Origin: Spirillospora albida | GTDB lineage: Bacteria > Actinomycetota > Actinomycetes > Streptosporangiales > Streptosporangiaceae | Direction: 5' to 3' | Length of the DNA stretch: 64,000 nt | NCBI RefSeq assembly: GCF_000718255.1 | Contig: NZ_JOFJ01000014.1 | Location: forward strand, 124,001-188,000 | Part shown: positions 50,839 through 62,434 of the stretch, piece after piece | Layout of the letters: each line of letters starts with the position of its first letter | How positions within the stretch are numbered: the stretch's first letter is position 1 | Made by a program: the position numbers and the translations under genes | The notes under the pieces: model-generated | What the model was told of the DNA's origin: nothing | Database searches by the model: none | What the model saw: only the letters and a program-made list of their open reading frames with translations

Positions 50839-53817
50839 ATGCGAGGTCCGGACGGCGCCGGCGCTCGACCCGGCCGCCCGCGGCCCGAGCCGGCCGAGCG
50901 GAGCGGGGCGGCGGGGCCGGGCAGGCTGGTGGGGCGCGGGGACGCGCTCGCCGCGCTCGACCGCGCCCTCGACACCCCTGGCTTCGGGTTCCTCGCGCTC
51001 GTCGGCGAGCCCGGCGCCGGGAAGAGCCGGCTGCTGAACGAGCTCGCCGACGGCGCCTCCGGCCGCAGGCTGCCCTGCCTCACGGGGCGCGCCGCCGAGT
51101 TCGAGCAGGAGATGCCGTTCGGCGCCGTCGTCGACGCCCTCGACGACCGCCTGGAGGAGCACGCCCCCGAGCTCGCGCCCGGCGCGATGCGGCTGCTCGG
51201 CGGCGTGTTCCCCGCGCTGTCCGACCTCGACCCGGACGCCGCGCCGCCGGCCGCGACCTCGCGGGTGGCGCGCTACCAGCTGCACCGCACCGTCCGGCAC
51301 CTACTGGAGGAGCTGGCGGCGCCGCAGGGCGGCCTCGTCCTGATCCTGGACGACCTGCACTGGGCCGACGACGCCACGGTCGAGCTGCTCGACCACCTCG
51401 TCCGGCATCCGCCGCGCGCCCGGGTCCTCGCCGCCGTGGCGTACCGGCCCGCGCAGGCGTCGCCGCGGCTGGCCGCCCTGGTGGACGCGGCCGGGCCGCT
51501 CGGCACCCGCGTGCCCGTCGACCCGCTGACGCAGAGCGAGGTGGAGGAGTTCCTCGGTCCCGGTGTCGGCCGCTCGCGGTGCGAGGCGCTGTACAAGGCG
51601 TCCGGCGGGAACCCGTTCTACCTGGAGGCGCTGTCGCGGATGGCGCCGGACGCCGCGCCCGCCGCCGCGGACGGCACCGAGTGGCGCGACGGCGTCGCCG
51701 CCCTGCCGGAGGTGCCGCCCGCCGTCCGGACCGCGCTGCAGGTGGAGCTGAGCGCGCTGCCCGGCCCCGCGCTGCGGCTGGCGCGTGGCGCGGCGGTCGC
51801 CGCCAACGTGTTCGAGCCCGCGCTCGCCGCGGTCGCCGCCGAACTGGACCAGGGCGAGGCCCTCGCCGCGCTGGACGTGCTGACCGCGCACGACGTGGTC
51901 CGGCCGATGTCGGGCGGCCGGTTCCGGTTCCGGCACCCCCTCGTCCGGCACGTCGCGTACGCGTCGACGGCGGCGGGCTGGCGGTTCGCCGCGCACGCCC
52001 GGGTGTCGGAGCGGCTCGCGGAGCTGGGCGCGCCCGCCGCGGTCCGCGCGCACCACGTGGTGCGGTCGGCGCGGTTCGGCGACCTCGCGGCCATCGGCAC
52101 GCTGGTCGAGGCGGCCCGCGCCGTCGCGATCCAGGCACCCGGCACGGCCGCCACCTGGCTGAAGTCCGCCATGGAGCTGCTGCCCGAGCACGGCGGCGAG
52201 CCCGGCGGCGACGGGCCCGACCGGCTGGAGCTGCTGCTGGAGCTCGCCCAGGTGCAGGCCGTCAGCGGCCGCGCCGAGGAGGGCCGGGAGACCGCGCGGA
52301 CGCTGCTCGGCCTGCTGCCCGCCGGCGACACCGTGCGGCGCGCCCGGACCGTCCACATGTGCGCGGTGATGGAGCGCCAGCTCGGCCGCATCCACGAGGC
52401 GCGCGCGATCGTCCTGGACGAGCTGCGCCGCATCACCGACCGGCAGACGCCGGAGGCGGTGCTGCTGCGCATCCGCCTGGTCGCCGACCGGATCCAGCGG
52501 ATCGACATCCGCGGGTCGCAGGCCGTCCTGGACACGATCCCCGAGAGCGCGCCCGGCTGGGGTCCGGGCCTGACCGCCGCGGTCGCGTCGATGCGCCCGA
52601 TGGTGGCCTACGGCGCCGGGAAGATCACCGACGCGATCGCCTTCGCGGAGACCGCCGACCGGCTGTTCTCCGCCGCGTCCGACCACGACTTCGCCGACTG
52701 CCTCGACTGCGTGCTGTGGCTGGTGTGGGCGGAGGTGTTCCTCGGCCGGTACGAGAGCGCGCTGCGGCACGTGGAGCGGCTCATCGCGATCGCGCGGGGG
52801 CAGGGGCAGAGCTACATCCTCGGCTACATGCTGGCCGCGAAGGCGCGGATCCTCGCGCTGACCGGGCGGGTCGCGGAGGCCGCGGCGTTCGCGGACGAGT
52901 CCGCCGCCGTCGGCCGGGAGCTGCGCTCCCCCGAGGTCACGGCGTACGGGCTGAACGAGCAGTGCGTGATCGCCGGCTGGACCGGCGACCACGACCGGGC
53001 CGTCCGGCTCGGCGACGAGGCGGTCGCGCAGGACACCGGCTCCGGCGAGTGGTGGACGCGCATGGCGCACGTCGTGCGGGCCTGCGCCGTGATCGGCGCG
53101 GGCCGGCCGGACGAGGGCGCGGACGCGCTGGTCGAGGCGTGCGGCGAGGGCGTCGGCGCGCTCGACCTGAGCACGCTGGTGGCGAGCGCGGAGACCCTGG
53201 CGTGCCTGCGCGCCGGGCAGGACCGTGCGGACGCGGCGCGCGAGTGGGCCGACATCGCCGCCTCCCTCGCGATGCCGGAGCTGAGCGTGGACGTCGCGAT
53301 GGCGCGGCTCGCGGAGGCGCACGCGCTGCGCTGCGTCGATCCGGAGCGGGCCGCCGCGGTGGCGGTGGCGGCGGCCGAGGAGCTGGCCGGGGCGGGGCGG
53401 CGGCCGGACGCGGGCCGCGCCGAGCTGACCGCGGGGATCGCCTACGGGGCGGCGGGCCTTCGCGCGCCCGCGCTGGAGCGGCTGCGCGCCGCCGGGGAGA
53501 TCTTCGAGGCGTGCGGGATGACGGGCTGGCACGCGCAGACCGTCCGGGAGCAGCGGCGGCTCGGGGTGCGGGTGCCGGGGCCGGGCGCGGGCGTCCGGTC
53601 CGGCGGGAAGGCGGCCGAGAACCCGTTCGGGCTCTCGCCCCGCGAGCTGGAGATCGCCCGGCTGGTCGCGGAGGGCTGCTCCAACCAGAGGATCGCCGAG
53701 CAGCTGTACCTGAGCGTGCGGACGGTGGAGACCCATCTGTCCAGGGTGTTCGGCAAAATCGGGGTCACGTCGCGGGTCGGAGTGGCGACCGCGATGAACC
53801 GATCGAACGGTTCGTAA
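50839..53817 (+). CDS. Large LuxR-family ATPase regulator (LAL)
   Basis: A 992-residue LAL-type regulator. An N-terminal STAND-like AAA domain has Walker A GEPGAGKSRLL near residue 60 and Walker B LVLILDDLHWAD near residue 170. A long helical TPR-like middle (~400-900) follows. The C-terminal LuxR helix-turn-helix (~930-985) is LSPRELEIARLVAEGCSNQR and LYLSVRTVETHLSRVFGKIG. Such proteins act as ATP-dependent transcription activators, often of catabolic or secondary-metabolite genes. I chose ATG 50839 because GGTGGGG lies seven bases upstream; GTG 50833 is possible. The adjacent hydrolase/GMC oxidoreductase genes on the same strand are the natural candidate targets, but no site supports this directly. 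Confidence 0.85.
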   Translation: MRGPDGAGARPGRPRPEPAERSGAAGPGRLVGRGDALAALDRALDTPGFGFLALVGEPGAGKSRLLNELADGASGRRLPCLTGRAAEFEQEMPFGAVVDALDDRLEEHAPELAPGAMRLLGGVFPALSDLDPDAAPPAATSRVARYQLHRTVRHLLEELAAPQGGLVLILDDLHWADDATVELLDHLVRHPPRARVLAAVAYRPAQASPRLAALVDAAGPLGTRVPVDPLTQSEVEEFLGPGVGRSRCEALYKASGGNPFYLEALSRMAPDAAPAAADGTEWRDGVAALPEVPPAVRTALQVELSALPGPALRLARGAAVAANVFEPALAAVAAELDQGEALAALDVLTAHDVVRPMSGGRFRFRHPLVRHVAYASTAAGWRFAAHARVSERLAELGAPAAVRAHHVVRSARFGDLAAIGTLVEAARAVAIQAPGTAATWLKSAMELLPEHGGEPGGDGPDRLELLLELAQVQAVSGRAEEGRETARTLLGLLPAGDTVRRARTVHMCAVMERQLGRIHEARAIVLDELRRITDRQTPEAVLLRIRLVADRIQRIDIRGSQAVLDTIPESAPGWGPGLTAAVASMRPMVAYGAGKITDAIAFAETADRLFSAASDHDFADCLDCVLWLVWAEVFLGRYESALRHVERLIAIARGQGQSYILGYMLAAKARILALTGRVAEAAAFADESAAVGRELRSPEVTAYGLNEQCVIAGWTGDHDRAVRLGDEAVAQDTGSGEWWTRMAHVVRACAVIGAGRPDEGADALVEACGEGVGALDLSTLVASAETLACLRAGQDRADAAREWADIAASLAMPELSVDVAMARLAEAHALRCVDPERAAAVAVAAAEELAGAGRRPDAGRAELTAGIAYGAAGLRAPALERLRAAGEIFEACGMTGWHAQTVREQRRLGVRVPGPGAGVRSGGKAAENPFGLSPRELEIARLVAEGCSNQRIAEQLYLSVRTVETHLSRVFGKIGVTSRVGVATAMNRSNGS

Positions 53818-53947
53818 GTCTTATCCCTCGTATGCCGGGATTGAGAGTGGCGTACGGGGACCTGCGGTAAGTACGGGTTCTCCACGATGCCGGGTATCTC
53901 CCCATGTCCGGCAAGGTAGAGGCGGTCGGAACACCGAAGGGATCATC

Positions 53948-55039
53948 ATGGGACAGCGGATCGCGCGCTTCACGCACGCGGGCGTCGCCGACGCGGCGAT
54001 CTCCGTGCACCCCTTCGCCACGAGCGACGGCCTCGGCCTGGAGCTCACCCGGTTCCGGCGCGGCGGCGAGACCGCCGACGACGTCGTCCTGCTGGTCCAC
54101 GGGCTGACGACGTCCAGCGACATGTACATCATGCCGGAGCACACGAACATCGTGAACTACCTGCACGATCACGGGTTCACCGACGTGTGGGCGCTGGACT
54201 TCCGGATGAGCGGCCGCTTCCCCTACGACACCGAGACCCACCGCTACACCCTCGACGACGTCGCGCGGCACGACCATCCGGCCGCCCTCGCCGAGCTGCG
54301 CCGGCACGTCGGGGACCGCCGGGTCCACGTGATCACGCATTGCCTCGGCTCGGTGTCGTTCGCGATGGCGCTGTTCGGCGGGACGGTCACCGGCATCGCG
54401 AGCATGGTCAGCAACAGCGTCGCCCTGACGCCCCGCACCAACACCTGGTCGAAGATCAAGCTCGGGCTCGGGCCGTCGCTCATGGAGTACGTCCTCGGCC
54501 CGCCGTTCGTCGACCCCCGCTTCGGGCACTCGCCCTTCATGACGCGCGGGTGGATGCTGTCGCGGGCCGTCTCGGCGTGGCACCGGCGCGGCTGCGGCCA
54601 GCCCGCCTGCCACATGCTCAGCTTCATGTGGGGCGGCGGCAAGCCGATCTACACGCACGGGAAGATGTCGCCGGTCACGCACGGCCGGCTGCCCGACCTG
54701 TTCGGCGCCGTCGGCCTGCACTACTACCGGCACATGTACAAGATGGTGAAGGCGGGACGGGCCGTCCGGTTCGACGAGCGGCACGAGGACCTGCCCGAGG
54801 ACTACCTCGCGCGCGCCGCCGAGGTGGAGACGCCCATCCTGTTCCTCACCGGCGACCGCAACCACGTGTTCGCCGACTCCAACATCGTCTGCCACCGCAC
54901 GCTGGAGGAGATCACGCCCGGCCTGCACGAGCTGGAGATCCTCGACGGCTACGGCCACCAGGACACCTTCATGGGCAAGGACGTCCACGAAGAGGTGTTC
55001 CCCCAGGTTCTGGACTTCTTGAAGCGGAAGGCGGGCTGA
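53948..55039 (+). CDS. Alpha/beta hydrolase with Cys nucleophile
   Basis: A 363-residue alpha/beta hydrolase. The oxyanion region is VVLLVHGLTTSSDMYIM. The nucleophile elbow reads ITHCLGSVSF, so Cys132 replaces the usual Ser of G-x-S-x-G and the first Gly is His131. The acid and base are probably Asp in FLTGDRNHVF and His in DGYGHQDTFMG. Hydrolases of this type occur beside, or fused to, cholesterol-oxidase-like GMC enzymes; the substrate is not known. AAGGGA lies upstream of ATG 53948, and the stop is three bases before the GMC gene, so the two are co-translated. It probably acts on the same hydrophobic substrate as its partner, either before or after oxidation. Confidence 0.82.
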   Translation: MGQRIARFTHAGVADAAISVHPFATSDGLGLELTRFRRGGETADDVVLLVHGLTTSSDMYIMPEHTNIVNYLHDHGFTDVWALDFRMSGRFPYDTETHRYTLDDVARHDHPAALAELRRHVGDRRVHVITHCLGSVSFAMALFGGTVTGIASMVSNSVALTPRTNTWSKIKLGLGPSLMEYVLGPPFVDPRFGHSPFMTRGWMLSRAVSAWHRRGCGQPACHMLSFMWGGGKPIYTHGKMSPVTHGRLPDLFGAVGLHYYRHMYKMVKAGRAVRFDERHEDLPEDYLARAAEVETPILFLTGDRNHVFADSNIVCHRTLEEITPGLHELEILDGYGHQDTFMGKDVHEEVFPQVLDFLKRKAG

Positions 55040-55042
55040 CCG

Positions 55043-57475
<2,433 letters not shown>

Positions 57476-57499
57476 GCCGGGGTTTCGGGGGGCGTGGTC

Positions 57500-57539
57500 G
57501 TGCGGGCCGGGGGAACTGCGGGGTGCTCCCGGCCCGCAC
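57500..57539. terminator. Bidirectional terminator hairpin
   Basis: GTGCGGGCCGGG (57500-57511) and CCCGGCCCGCAC (57528-57539) form a perfect 12-bp stem with a 16-base loop, centred between the convergent GMC and SRPBCC genes. It ends two bases before the SRPBCC stop codon. Confidence 0.75.
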
Positions 57540-57541
57540 CT

Positions 57542-58006
57542 TCACGGGTGCGGGTCGCCGGCCGGCCGCGCGGGGCAGCCCGCGGGGCAGTGCTCGACGT
57601 GCGCGGGCAGCCAGCGGGTGAACATCTTCAGCATCATGCCGAGCGCGGGCCTCAGCAGCGGTCCGGTGCCGGGGATCAGCGGCTCGAACGTCGATTCCCA
57701 GCGGATGCGGGTCCCGGAGCCGGTGCTCTCGAGGTGGATGTCCGAGCGGTAGCGGCGGACGGGCAGCCCGGAGAGCGCGACGTAGGCGAAGTGCCCGTGC
57801 GGCTCGTACGCGACGGTCTGCTCCCTGGCGGGCCAGATCTGCTTGACCGACCCGACGCCGTACGGGGTGGTGTCGCCCTCGCGGACCTGCCGGGCCCGGG
57901 TGGGGAACCTCCCCCAGGCGCCCCACGCCTCGGGGACGGCGAGGTGCCGGAACAGCTCCTCGGGCGTGGCGGAGGAGGTGGCGGTGGAGCTGATCTCGTA
58001 CGGCAT
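57542..58006 (-). CDS. SRPBCC-family lipid-binding-like protein
   Basis: A 154-residue START/Bet v1-like (SRPBCC) protein: YEISSTATSSATPEELFRHL at the N-terminus, GVGSVKQIW and RIRWESTFEPLIPGTGPLLR later, then a long C-terminal helix (ALGMMLKMFTRWL). The fold forms a deep hydrophobic pocket and is found in polyketide cyclases, lipid carriers and toxin-like proteins. The C-terminal HCPAGCPARP segment with two Cys is unusual. It is convergent with the GMC oxidoreductase gene, from which a strong hairpin separates it; a shared hydrophobic ligand is an inference only. Confidence 0.75.
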   Translation of the reverse strand: MPYEISSTATSSATPEELFRHLAVPEAWGAWGRFPTRARQVREGDTTPYGVGSVKQIWPAREQTVAYEPHGHFAYVALSGLPVRRYRSDIHLESTGSGTRIRWESTFEPLIPGTGPLLRPALGMMLKMFTRWLPAHVEHCPAGCPARPAGDPHP

Positions 58007-58070
58007 GGCGCGACCCTAGCCATCGGCGCGCGGCGGCGGCAAGCGCCCGGACGGCCGGTTCGGGCCGTCG

Positions 58071-61000
58071 TCACAGGTAGAGGCCGGGACCGTCGCGGCC
58101 GGGCGCGGCGCCGTCGGCGGCGGCCTCCAGGTCGGCGCGCCGCAGCGTGCTGACCTCCGCGCCGTCGAGCGTGCCCGGAGCGGTGGTGATGCGCTGCGCC
58201 TGGACGGCCACGGCCCGGTCGAGCAGGTTCCGCATCTCGCGCGCGTTGCCGAAGTGCGCGTCGCGGGCGGTGCGGGCGAGCAGCCGCCGGACGGCGTCGA
58301 GCGCGCCGGGCTCCACGCCGAACCCGGCCCGCGCCGCCATCGCCGCGAAGATCGCCACGAGCTCGTCGTCGGCGTAGTCGGGGAACCGCAGCACGCGCGG
58401 GAAGCGGGACGCGAGGCCCGGGTTGGAGCGCAGGAACTCCTCCATCTCCCGCTCGTACCCGGCGACGATGACGACGAGGTCGGAGCGGTGCTCCTCCATC
58501 AGCCGCAGCAGTTCCGCGACGGCCTCGTGCCCGAAGTCGGCGCCGGACCGCCACCGCCCGGCGAGCGCGTACGCCTCGTCCACGAACAGGACGCCGCCGA
58601 GCGCGCGGTCCACGGCGGCGCGGACGCGCGGCGCGGTCTGCCCGACGAACTCGGCGATCAGGTCGGCGCGGGTGACCTCGACGAGGTGCCCGGACGACAG
58701 CAGCCCGAGCCGGGCGTACACGGCGGCGAGCAGCCGCGCGATCGTCGTCTTCGCGGTGCCGGGGTTGCCGGTGAACACCATGTGCCGGGTGGGGCGGGCG
58801 GCTGGGATGCCGGCGTCGCGGCGCAGCCGTTCCGCGCGGGCCTCCGCGACCAGCAGCGCGACCTCCTCCTTCACCGTCGCGAGCCCGACCAGCCGGTCGA
58901 TCTCGGCGAGCGGGTCGGCGGCGGGCGCGGCGGGGGCGCCCGGCACGAGGGTGGCGGGCACGTCGGCGGGGCACAGGGTGTCGAGCGGCTCGTCCTCGTC
59001 GAGGGCCCCGGCGTTCATGACGCGCCGCGCCTGCCGCGCGACGGTTCGCTCCAGCAGCGCGGCCATCAGCCGGGCGTTGCCGAGCCGGGCGCCGCCGGCG
59101 CGGCTGGCGAGCAGGTCCCGGACGCGGTCCAGGACGCCCGGCGCGAGCGCGAACCCCTCCGCGGCGGCCCGTTCGGCGAACACGGTGACGAGTTCCTCCT
59201 CGGTCAGGTCGGGGAAGCGGACCGTCTTCGGGAACAGCCGCGCGAGGTCGGGCCGGGCGTTGAGGAGGCCGCCGAGCTCCCCCTCCGGGCCGGACAGGAT
59301 GACGACGAGGTCGTCCGGGTGGGCCTCCAGCGCCGCGACGAGCGCGTCCAGGACCTCCGCGTCGCGGGCCGCGCCGCCGGGGCCGATCAGGTGCGCGTTG
59401 CCGATCAGCAGGACGCCGCCGCGGGCCCGCTCGAACGCGCGCCGCACCTTCGGCCCGGCCTCCCCCGCGTACCCGCCGGCGAGGTCGGCGCGGTCGACGT
59501 GCACGAGGTGCCCGGACGTCAGGACGTCCAGCTCCCCGTAGAGGCGGCCGAGGATGCGGGCGACCCGCGTCCGGCCGGTGCCGGGGTTGCCGGTGAACAC
59601 CAGGTGCCGGGGACGGGCGTAGGCGGTCATGCCCGCCTCCTGCCGCAGCCGCGCCGCCCGCGCCTCGGTGACCAGCGCCCGGATCTCCCGCTTCACCGGC
59701 CCGATGCCGACGCAGGCGGCGAGCTCGGCGAGCGGGTCGGTGGCGGGCGCGCCGGGCGCCACCGGGCGCGCCGGCAGGTCCGCCTCGGTGACCTCGGGGA
59801 CCTTCGCGGGGCCGCCCTGCTCGGCGGCGCGGCGCCGGGCGCGGGCGAGGCAGACCCCGGCGAGGTGCCCGGCGAGGCGGGCGCCGCGCATGTTGAGCTG
59901 GGCGGGGGTCCGGACGATCAGGGCGGCGGCGGCGCGCGCCACCCGCCGGTCCACCCGCCCGCCGCCGGCCCGGACGGCGCGGTGGAACAGCTCGGCGTGG
60001 TCGCGGACGCCGAACTCGCCGGTGCGCGCCACGTCCATGAGGTGGACCAGCGCGGGGTTCGCCGCGACGAGGCGTTCCTCGCCGCCCGCCCGGCACAGCG
60101 CGACGACGTGCAGGCCCGGATGGTCGGCCATCGCGCGGCGCAGCTCCTCCACCACGGCCGCGCCCGCCGTCTCGCAGCCGAGGACCGCGTCCAGGTACCG
60201 GATGACGAGGAGCCGGCCGCCGTCCACGGCCTCCCGGACACGGGCCTGCGTCCACAGCACGGCGTCGCTCACGCCGAGGTCGGTGAACACCTGGTCGGAG
60301 ATCCGGACCGGCTCCCCGGCCCGCCCGGCGGTGGCGAGGTCCGTCTCCAGGGCGGCCGCGCACGTCCGTCGGCCCGACCCCTCGGGTCCCGAGACCAGCA
60401 GCCGGACGGGACGCGCCGTGTCGTCCAGGACACGGCGGAGCGTCGCGGTCAGCGCGGCCGGGCCGAGGATCTCGTCGACGGCCCTCGGCAGGCCGGGATC
60501 GTCGTCGTCCTCGTCGTCCCAGGCCGCGTCGTCGGCGTCGTCCGGCGGCCGCGGCGGCCGGCCCAGGGCGCGGGCGAGGGGGTTGGCGACGGTCCGGCGG
60601 TCGAACAGCCGCCGCAGGTCCAGCTGGAACCCGGCGACCGGCAGGACGCGGTGCGGGCTCGTCGCCGCGTCCGGCAGGCCCTCGACGGCGCCCGTGACCC
60701 GCATCGCCATGTCCAGCCAGGCGCGGCAGGCGTCCGCCTCGCCCGCGACGAGGCCGCGCGCCAGCCAGGCCCGCACGTCGTCCTGCCAGGTCTCCACGCG
60801 GAAGGCGTGCCGCTCGGCGCCGAGCCGTTCCTGCAGCTCCTCCCGCGCCGTCGCGCCGAGGACGACCGCGAGCTCGGCGGGCGCGGCGGACACCCCGGCC
60901 GACAGCAGCAGCCGCGCGAGCGCCCCTTCGAGCTCGCCGCCGTCGCCGAGGGCGGCCGTCAGCCGCTCGTGCGCGGCGCCGAACCCCGTGCACGCCCACC

Positions 61001-61658
61001 CGAGGTAGCCGACCGGGCCCGCCAGCTCCGGGAGGGCCTCCAGCGTCGCGGCCGGCACGTCCTGCGCCCACGTCTCCTCCAGCCGCTCGTGCGGGACCGT
61101 CATGTCGCGGTCCCGCAGCACCGGGTCGGCGGCCCGCCGCTCGAACAGCGCCGCGAGCGCCGCGCGCCGGGGCTCGACCGGCTCCAGTCCCTCGAACGCG
61201 TCCAGGCAGTTCCGCGCCAGCTCGTACATGACGGCGCGGCGCTCGGGGTCGGCGCCCGCCGGCTCGGGCAGCCACAGGCCGGGCGGCCGCCACCGCCCGC
61301 CCTGCGTGAACCAGGCGAGCGGGTCGCGGACGGGGGGCTCCGGCGCGGCCAGGAGGTCCGCCAGGAGCTCGAAGTCGACGTCGCCCCGCGACCCGCCACG
61401 GATCGCGGACGCGCCGAGCAGGAACGTCAGCAGCGACCACAGCTCCGCGCCCGCGACGCTGGTGCCGTCCCCGTAGAACTCGTTCAGCCGCCGGGTCAGC
61501 GCGCGGGCGCGCGGGTCGCGGTTGAGTTCGAGCGCGCGGTCGCGGATCTCGGCGTACCGGCCGTCGGGAACCCGCCACGGCCCGGCGGCGTACACGTCCA
61601 GCACCGGCTCGTCGGTGAGGAGCACCTCCAGGTGCTCCGGCAACCGGTCCACGCCCAC
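58071..61658 (-). CDS. Three-module CbxX/CfxQ-type AAA protein
   Basis: A 1195-residue protein with an unassigned helical N-terminus (~1-390), an acidic linker (DDADDAAWDDEDDDD) and three AAA modules. Module 1 P-loop is GPEGSGRR (424-431) and module 2 is GNPGTGRT (690-697); both have Arg in place of the catalytic Lys. Module 2 also has Gly753-Asn754 where Walker B Asp-Glu should be. Module 3 is intact: GNPGTAKT (964-971) and Walker B FVDEAYAL with Asp1027-Glu1028. So only the last module should hydrolyse ATP. CbxX/EccA-type ATPases remodel proteins such as Rubisco or type VII secretion partners; no such gene is near. GTG 61658 follows GGAGGG. It is divergent from an ECF sigma gene. Confidence 0.83.
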   Translation of the reverse strand: MGVDRLPEHLEVLLTDEPVLDVYAAGPWRVPDGRYAEIRDRALELNRDPRARALTRRLNEFYGDGTSVAGAELWSLLTFLLGASAIRGGSRGDVDFELLADLLAAPEPPVRDPLAWFTQGGRWRPPGLWLPEPAGADPERRAVMYELARNCLDAFEGLEPVEPRRAALAALFERRAADPVLRDRDMTVPHERLEETWAQDVPAATLEALPELAGPVGYLGWACTGFGAAHERLTAALGDGGELEGALARLLLSAGVSAAPAELAVVLGATAREELQERLGAERHAFRVETWQDDVRAWLARGLVAGEADACRAWLDMAMRVTGAVEGLPDAATSPHRVLPVAGFQLDLRRLFDRRTVANPLARALGRPPRPPDDADDAAWDDEDDDDPGLPRAVDEILGPAALTATLRRVLDDTARPVRLLVSGPEGSGRRTCAAALETDLATAGRAGEPVRISDQVFTDLGVSDAVLWTQARVREAVDGGRLLVIRYLDAVLGCETAGAAVVEELRRAMADHPGLHVVALCRAGGEERLVAANPALVHLMDVARTGEFGVRDHAELFHRAVRAGGGRVDRRVARAAAALIVRTPAQLNMRGARLAGHLAGVCLARARRRAAEQGGPAKVPEVTEADLPARPVAPGAPATDPLAELAACVGIGPVKREIRALVTEARAARLRQEAGMTAYARPRHLVFTGNPGTGRTRVARILGRLYGELDVLTSGHLVHVDRADLAGGYAGEAGPKVRRAFERARGGVLLIGNAHLIGPGGAARDAEVLDALVAALEAHPDDLVVILSGPEGELGGLLNARPDLARLFPKTVRFPDLTEEELVTVFAERAAAEGFALAPGVLDRVRDLLASRAGGARLGNARLMAALLERTVARQARRVMNAGALDEDEPLDTLCPADVPATLVPGAPAAPAADPLAEIDRLVGLATVKEEVALLVAEARAERLRRDAGIPAARPTRHMVFTGNPGTAKTTIARLLAAVYARLGLLSSGHLVEVTRADLIAEFVGQTAPRVRAAVDRALGGVLFVDEAYALAGRWRSGADFGHEAVAELLRLMEEHRSDLVVIVAGYEREMEEFLRSNPGLASRFPRVLRFPDYADDELVAIFAAMAARAGFGVEPGALDAVRRLLARTARDAHFGNAREMRNLLDRAVAVQAQRITTAPGTLDGAEVSTLRRADLEAAADGAAPGRDGPGLYL

Positions 61659-61834
61659 TCGGCCACCCTCCCGCGCAGATCCCTATTCTCCCTCTTTGCC
61701 CGTTCCTGGCCCTCCCCAGATCCGTACCCGGAGGGAAATGCGGGTGCGTTGAACCGGGGCCGCCGCGATGCCCGTACTGCCCCCCACAACGGCCACACCG
61801 GCCCGCGCCCCCGCATCGCCCCCGGAGACCACCG
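61659..61834. other. Divergent gap between AAA and sigma genes
   Basis: 176 bases with no coding signal. It must hold promoters for the AAA protein and the ECF sigma operon, but I see no confident -35/-10 pair and no ECF-type pair that I could assign to autoregulation. Confidence 0.4.
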
Positions 61835-62434
61835 ATGGCTCACAGATCCCCGTCAGCGGCCACCCGCGAACGCCCGCCCTCCGGCGCGGGTCCGTGGAGC
61901 TGGTTCCGCGGCGCCCACCCCGGCGGCGTGGACGACCAGGTGCTGGTCACGGAGCTGTACCGGGTCTACGGGCGGCCGCTGCTGTCGTTCGTCCTGCGCC
62001 TCACCGGCGGGGACCGGCACTGGGCCGAGGACGTCGTCCAGGAGACGATGATCCGCGCTTGGCGGAGCGCGGGGCAGTTGGACGAGAACGCGGCCTCGCT
62101 CCTGCCGTGGCTCGCGACCGTCGCCCGCCGCATCGTCATCGACGACCAGCGGCGCAAGAACGCCAGGCCCCAGGAGGCGGGCGAGGGCCCGCTGGAGAAC
62201 CTGCGGGTCGCCGACGGGATGGAGGACCTCCTGCGCTCGGTCGTCGTGTCCGAAGCCCTCCTCGCGCTGTCCCCCGCCCACCGCGAGATCCTGAACGAGA
62301 CCTTCTTCCGGGACCGCTCCGTCAACGAGGCCGCCCGCCATCTCGGCATCCCCGTCGGCACGGTCAAGTCCCGGGTCTACTACGCGCTCCGGGCGCTGCG
62401 CGTCGCTCTGGAGGAGAGGGGCGTGACCCCGTGA
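61835..62434 (+). CDS. ECF-type RNA polymerase sigma factor
   Basis: A 199-residue group 4 sigma factor. Region 2 (~40-110) includes LYRVYGRPLLSFVLRLTG, HWAEDVVQETMIRAWRS and LLPWLATVARRIVIDDQRR; region 4 (~135-190) includes ALLALSPAHREILNETFF and AARHLGIPVGTVKSRVYYALRAL, the helix-turn-helix that reads the -35. ATG 61835 has GGAG seven bases upstream. The anti-sigma gene overlaps its stop by four bases (GTGA), so the sigma factor is presumably held inactive until the anti-sigma is signalled. The inducing signal and target genes are unknown; the divergent AAA gene is a candidate target. Confidence 0.9.
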   Translation: MAHRSPSAATRERPPSGAGPWSWFRGAHPGGVDDQVLVTELYRVYGRPLLSFVLRLTGGDRHWAEDVVQETMIRAWRSAGQLDENAASLLPWLATVARRIVIDDQRRKNARPQEAGEGPLENLRVADGMEDLLRSVVVSEALLALSPAHREILNETFFRDRSVNEAARHLGIPVGTVKSRVYYALRALRVALEERGVTP

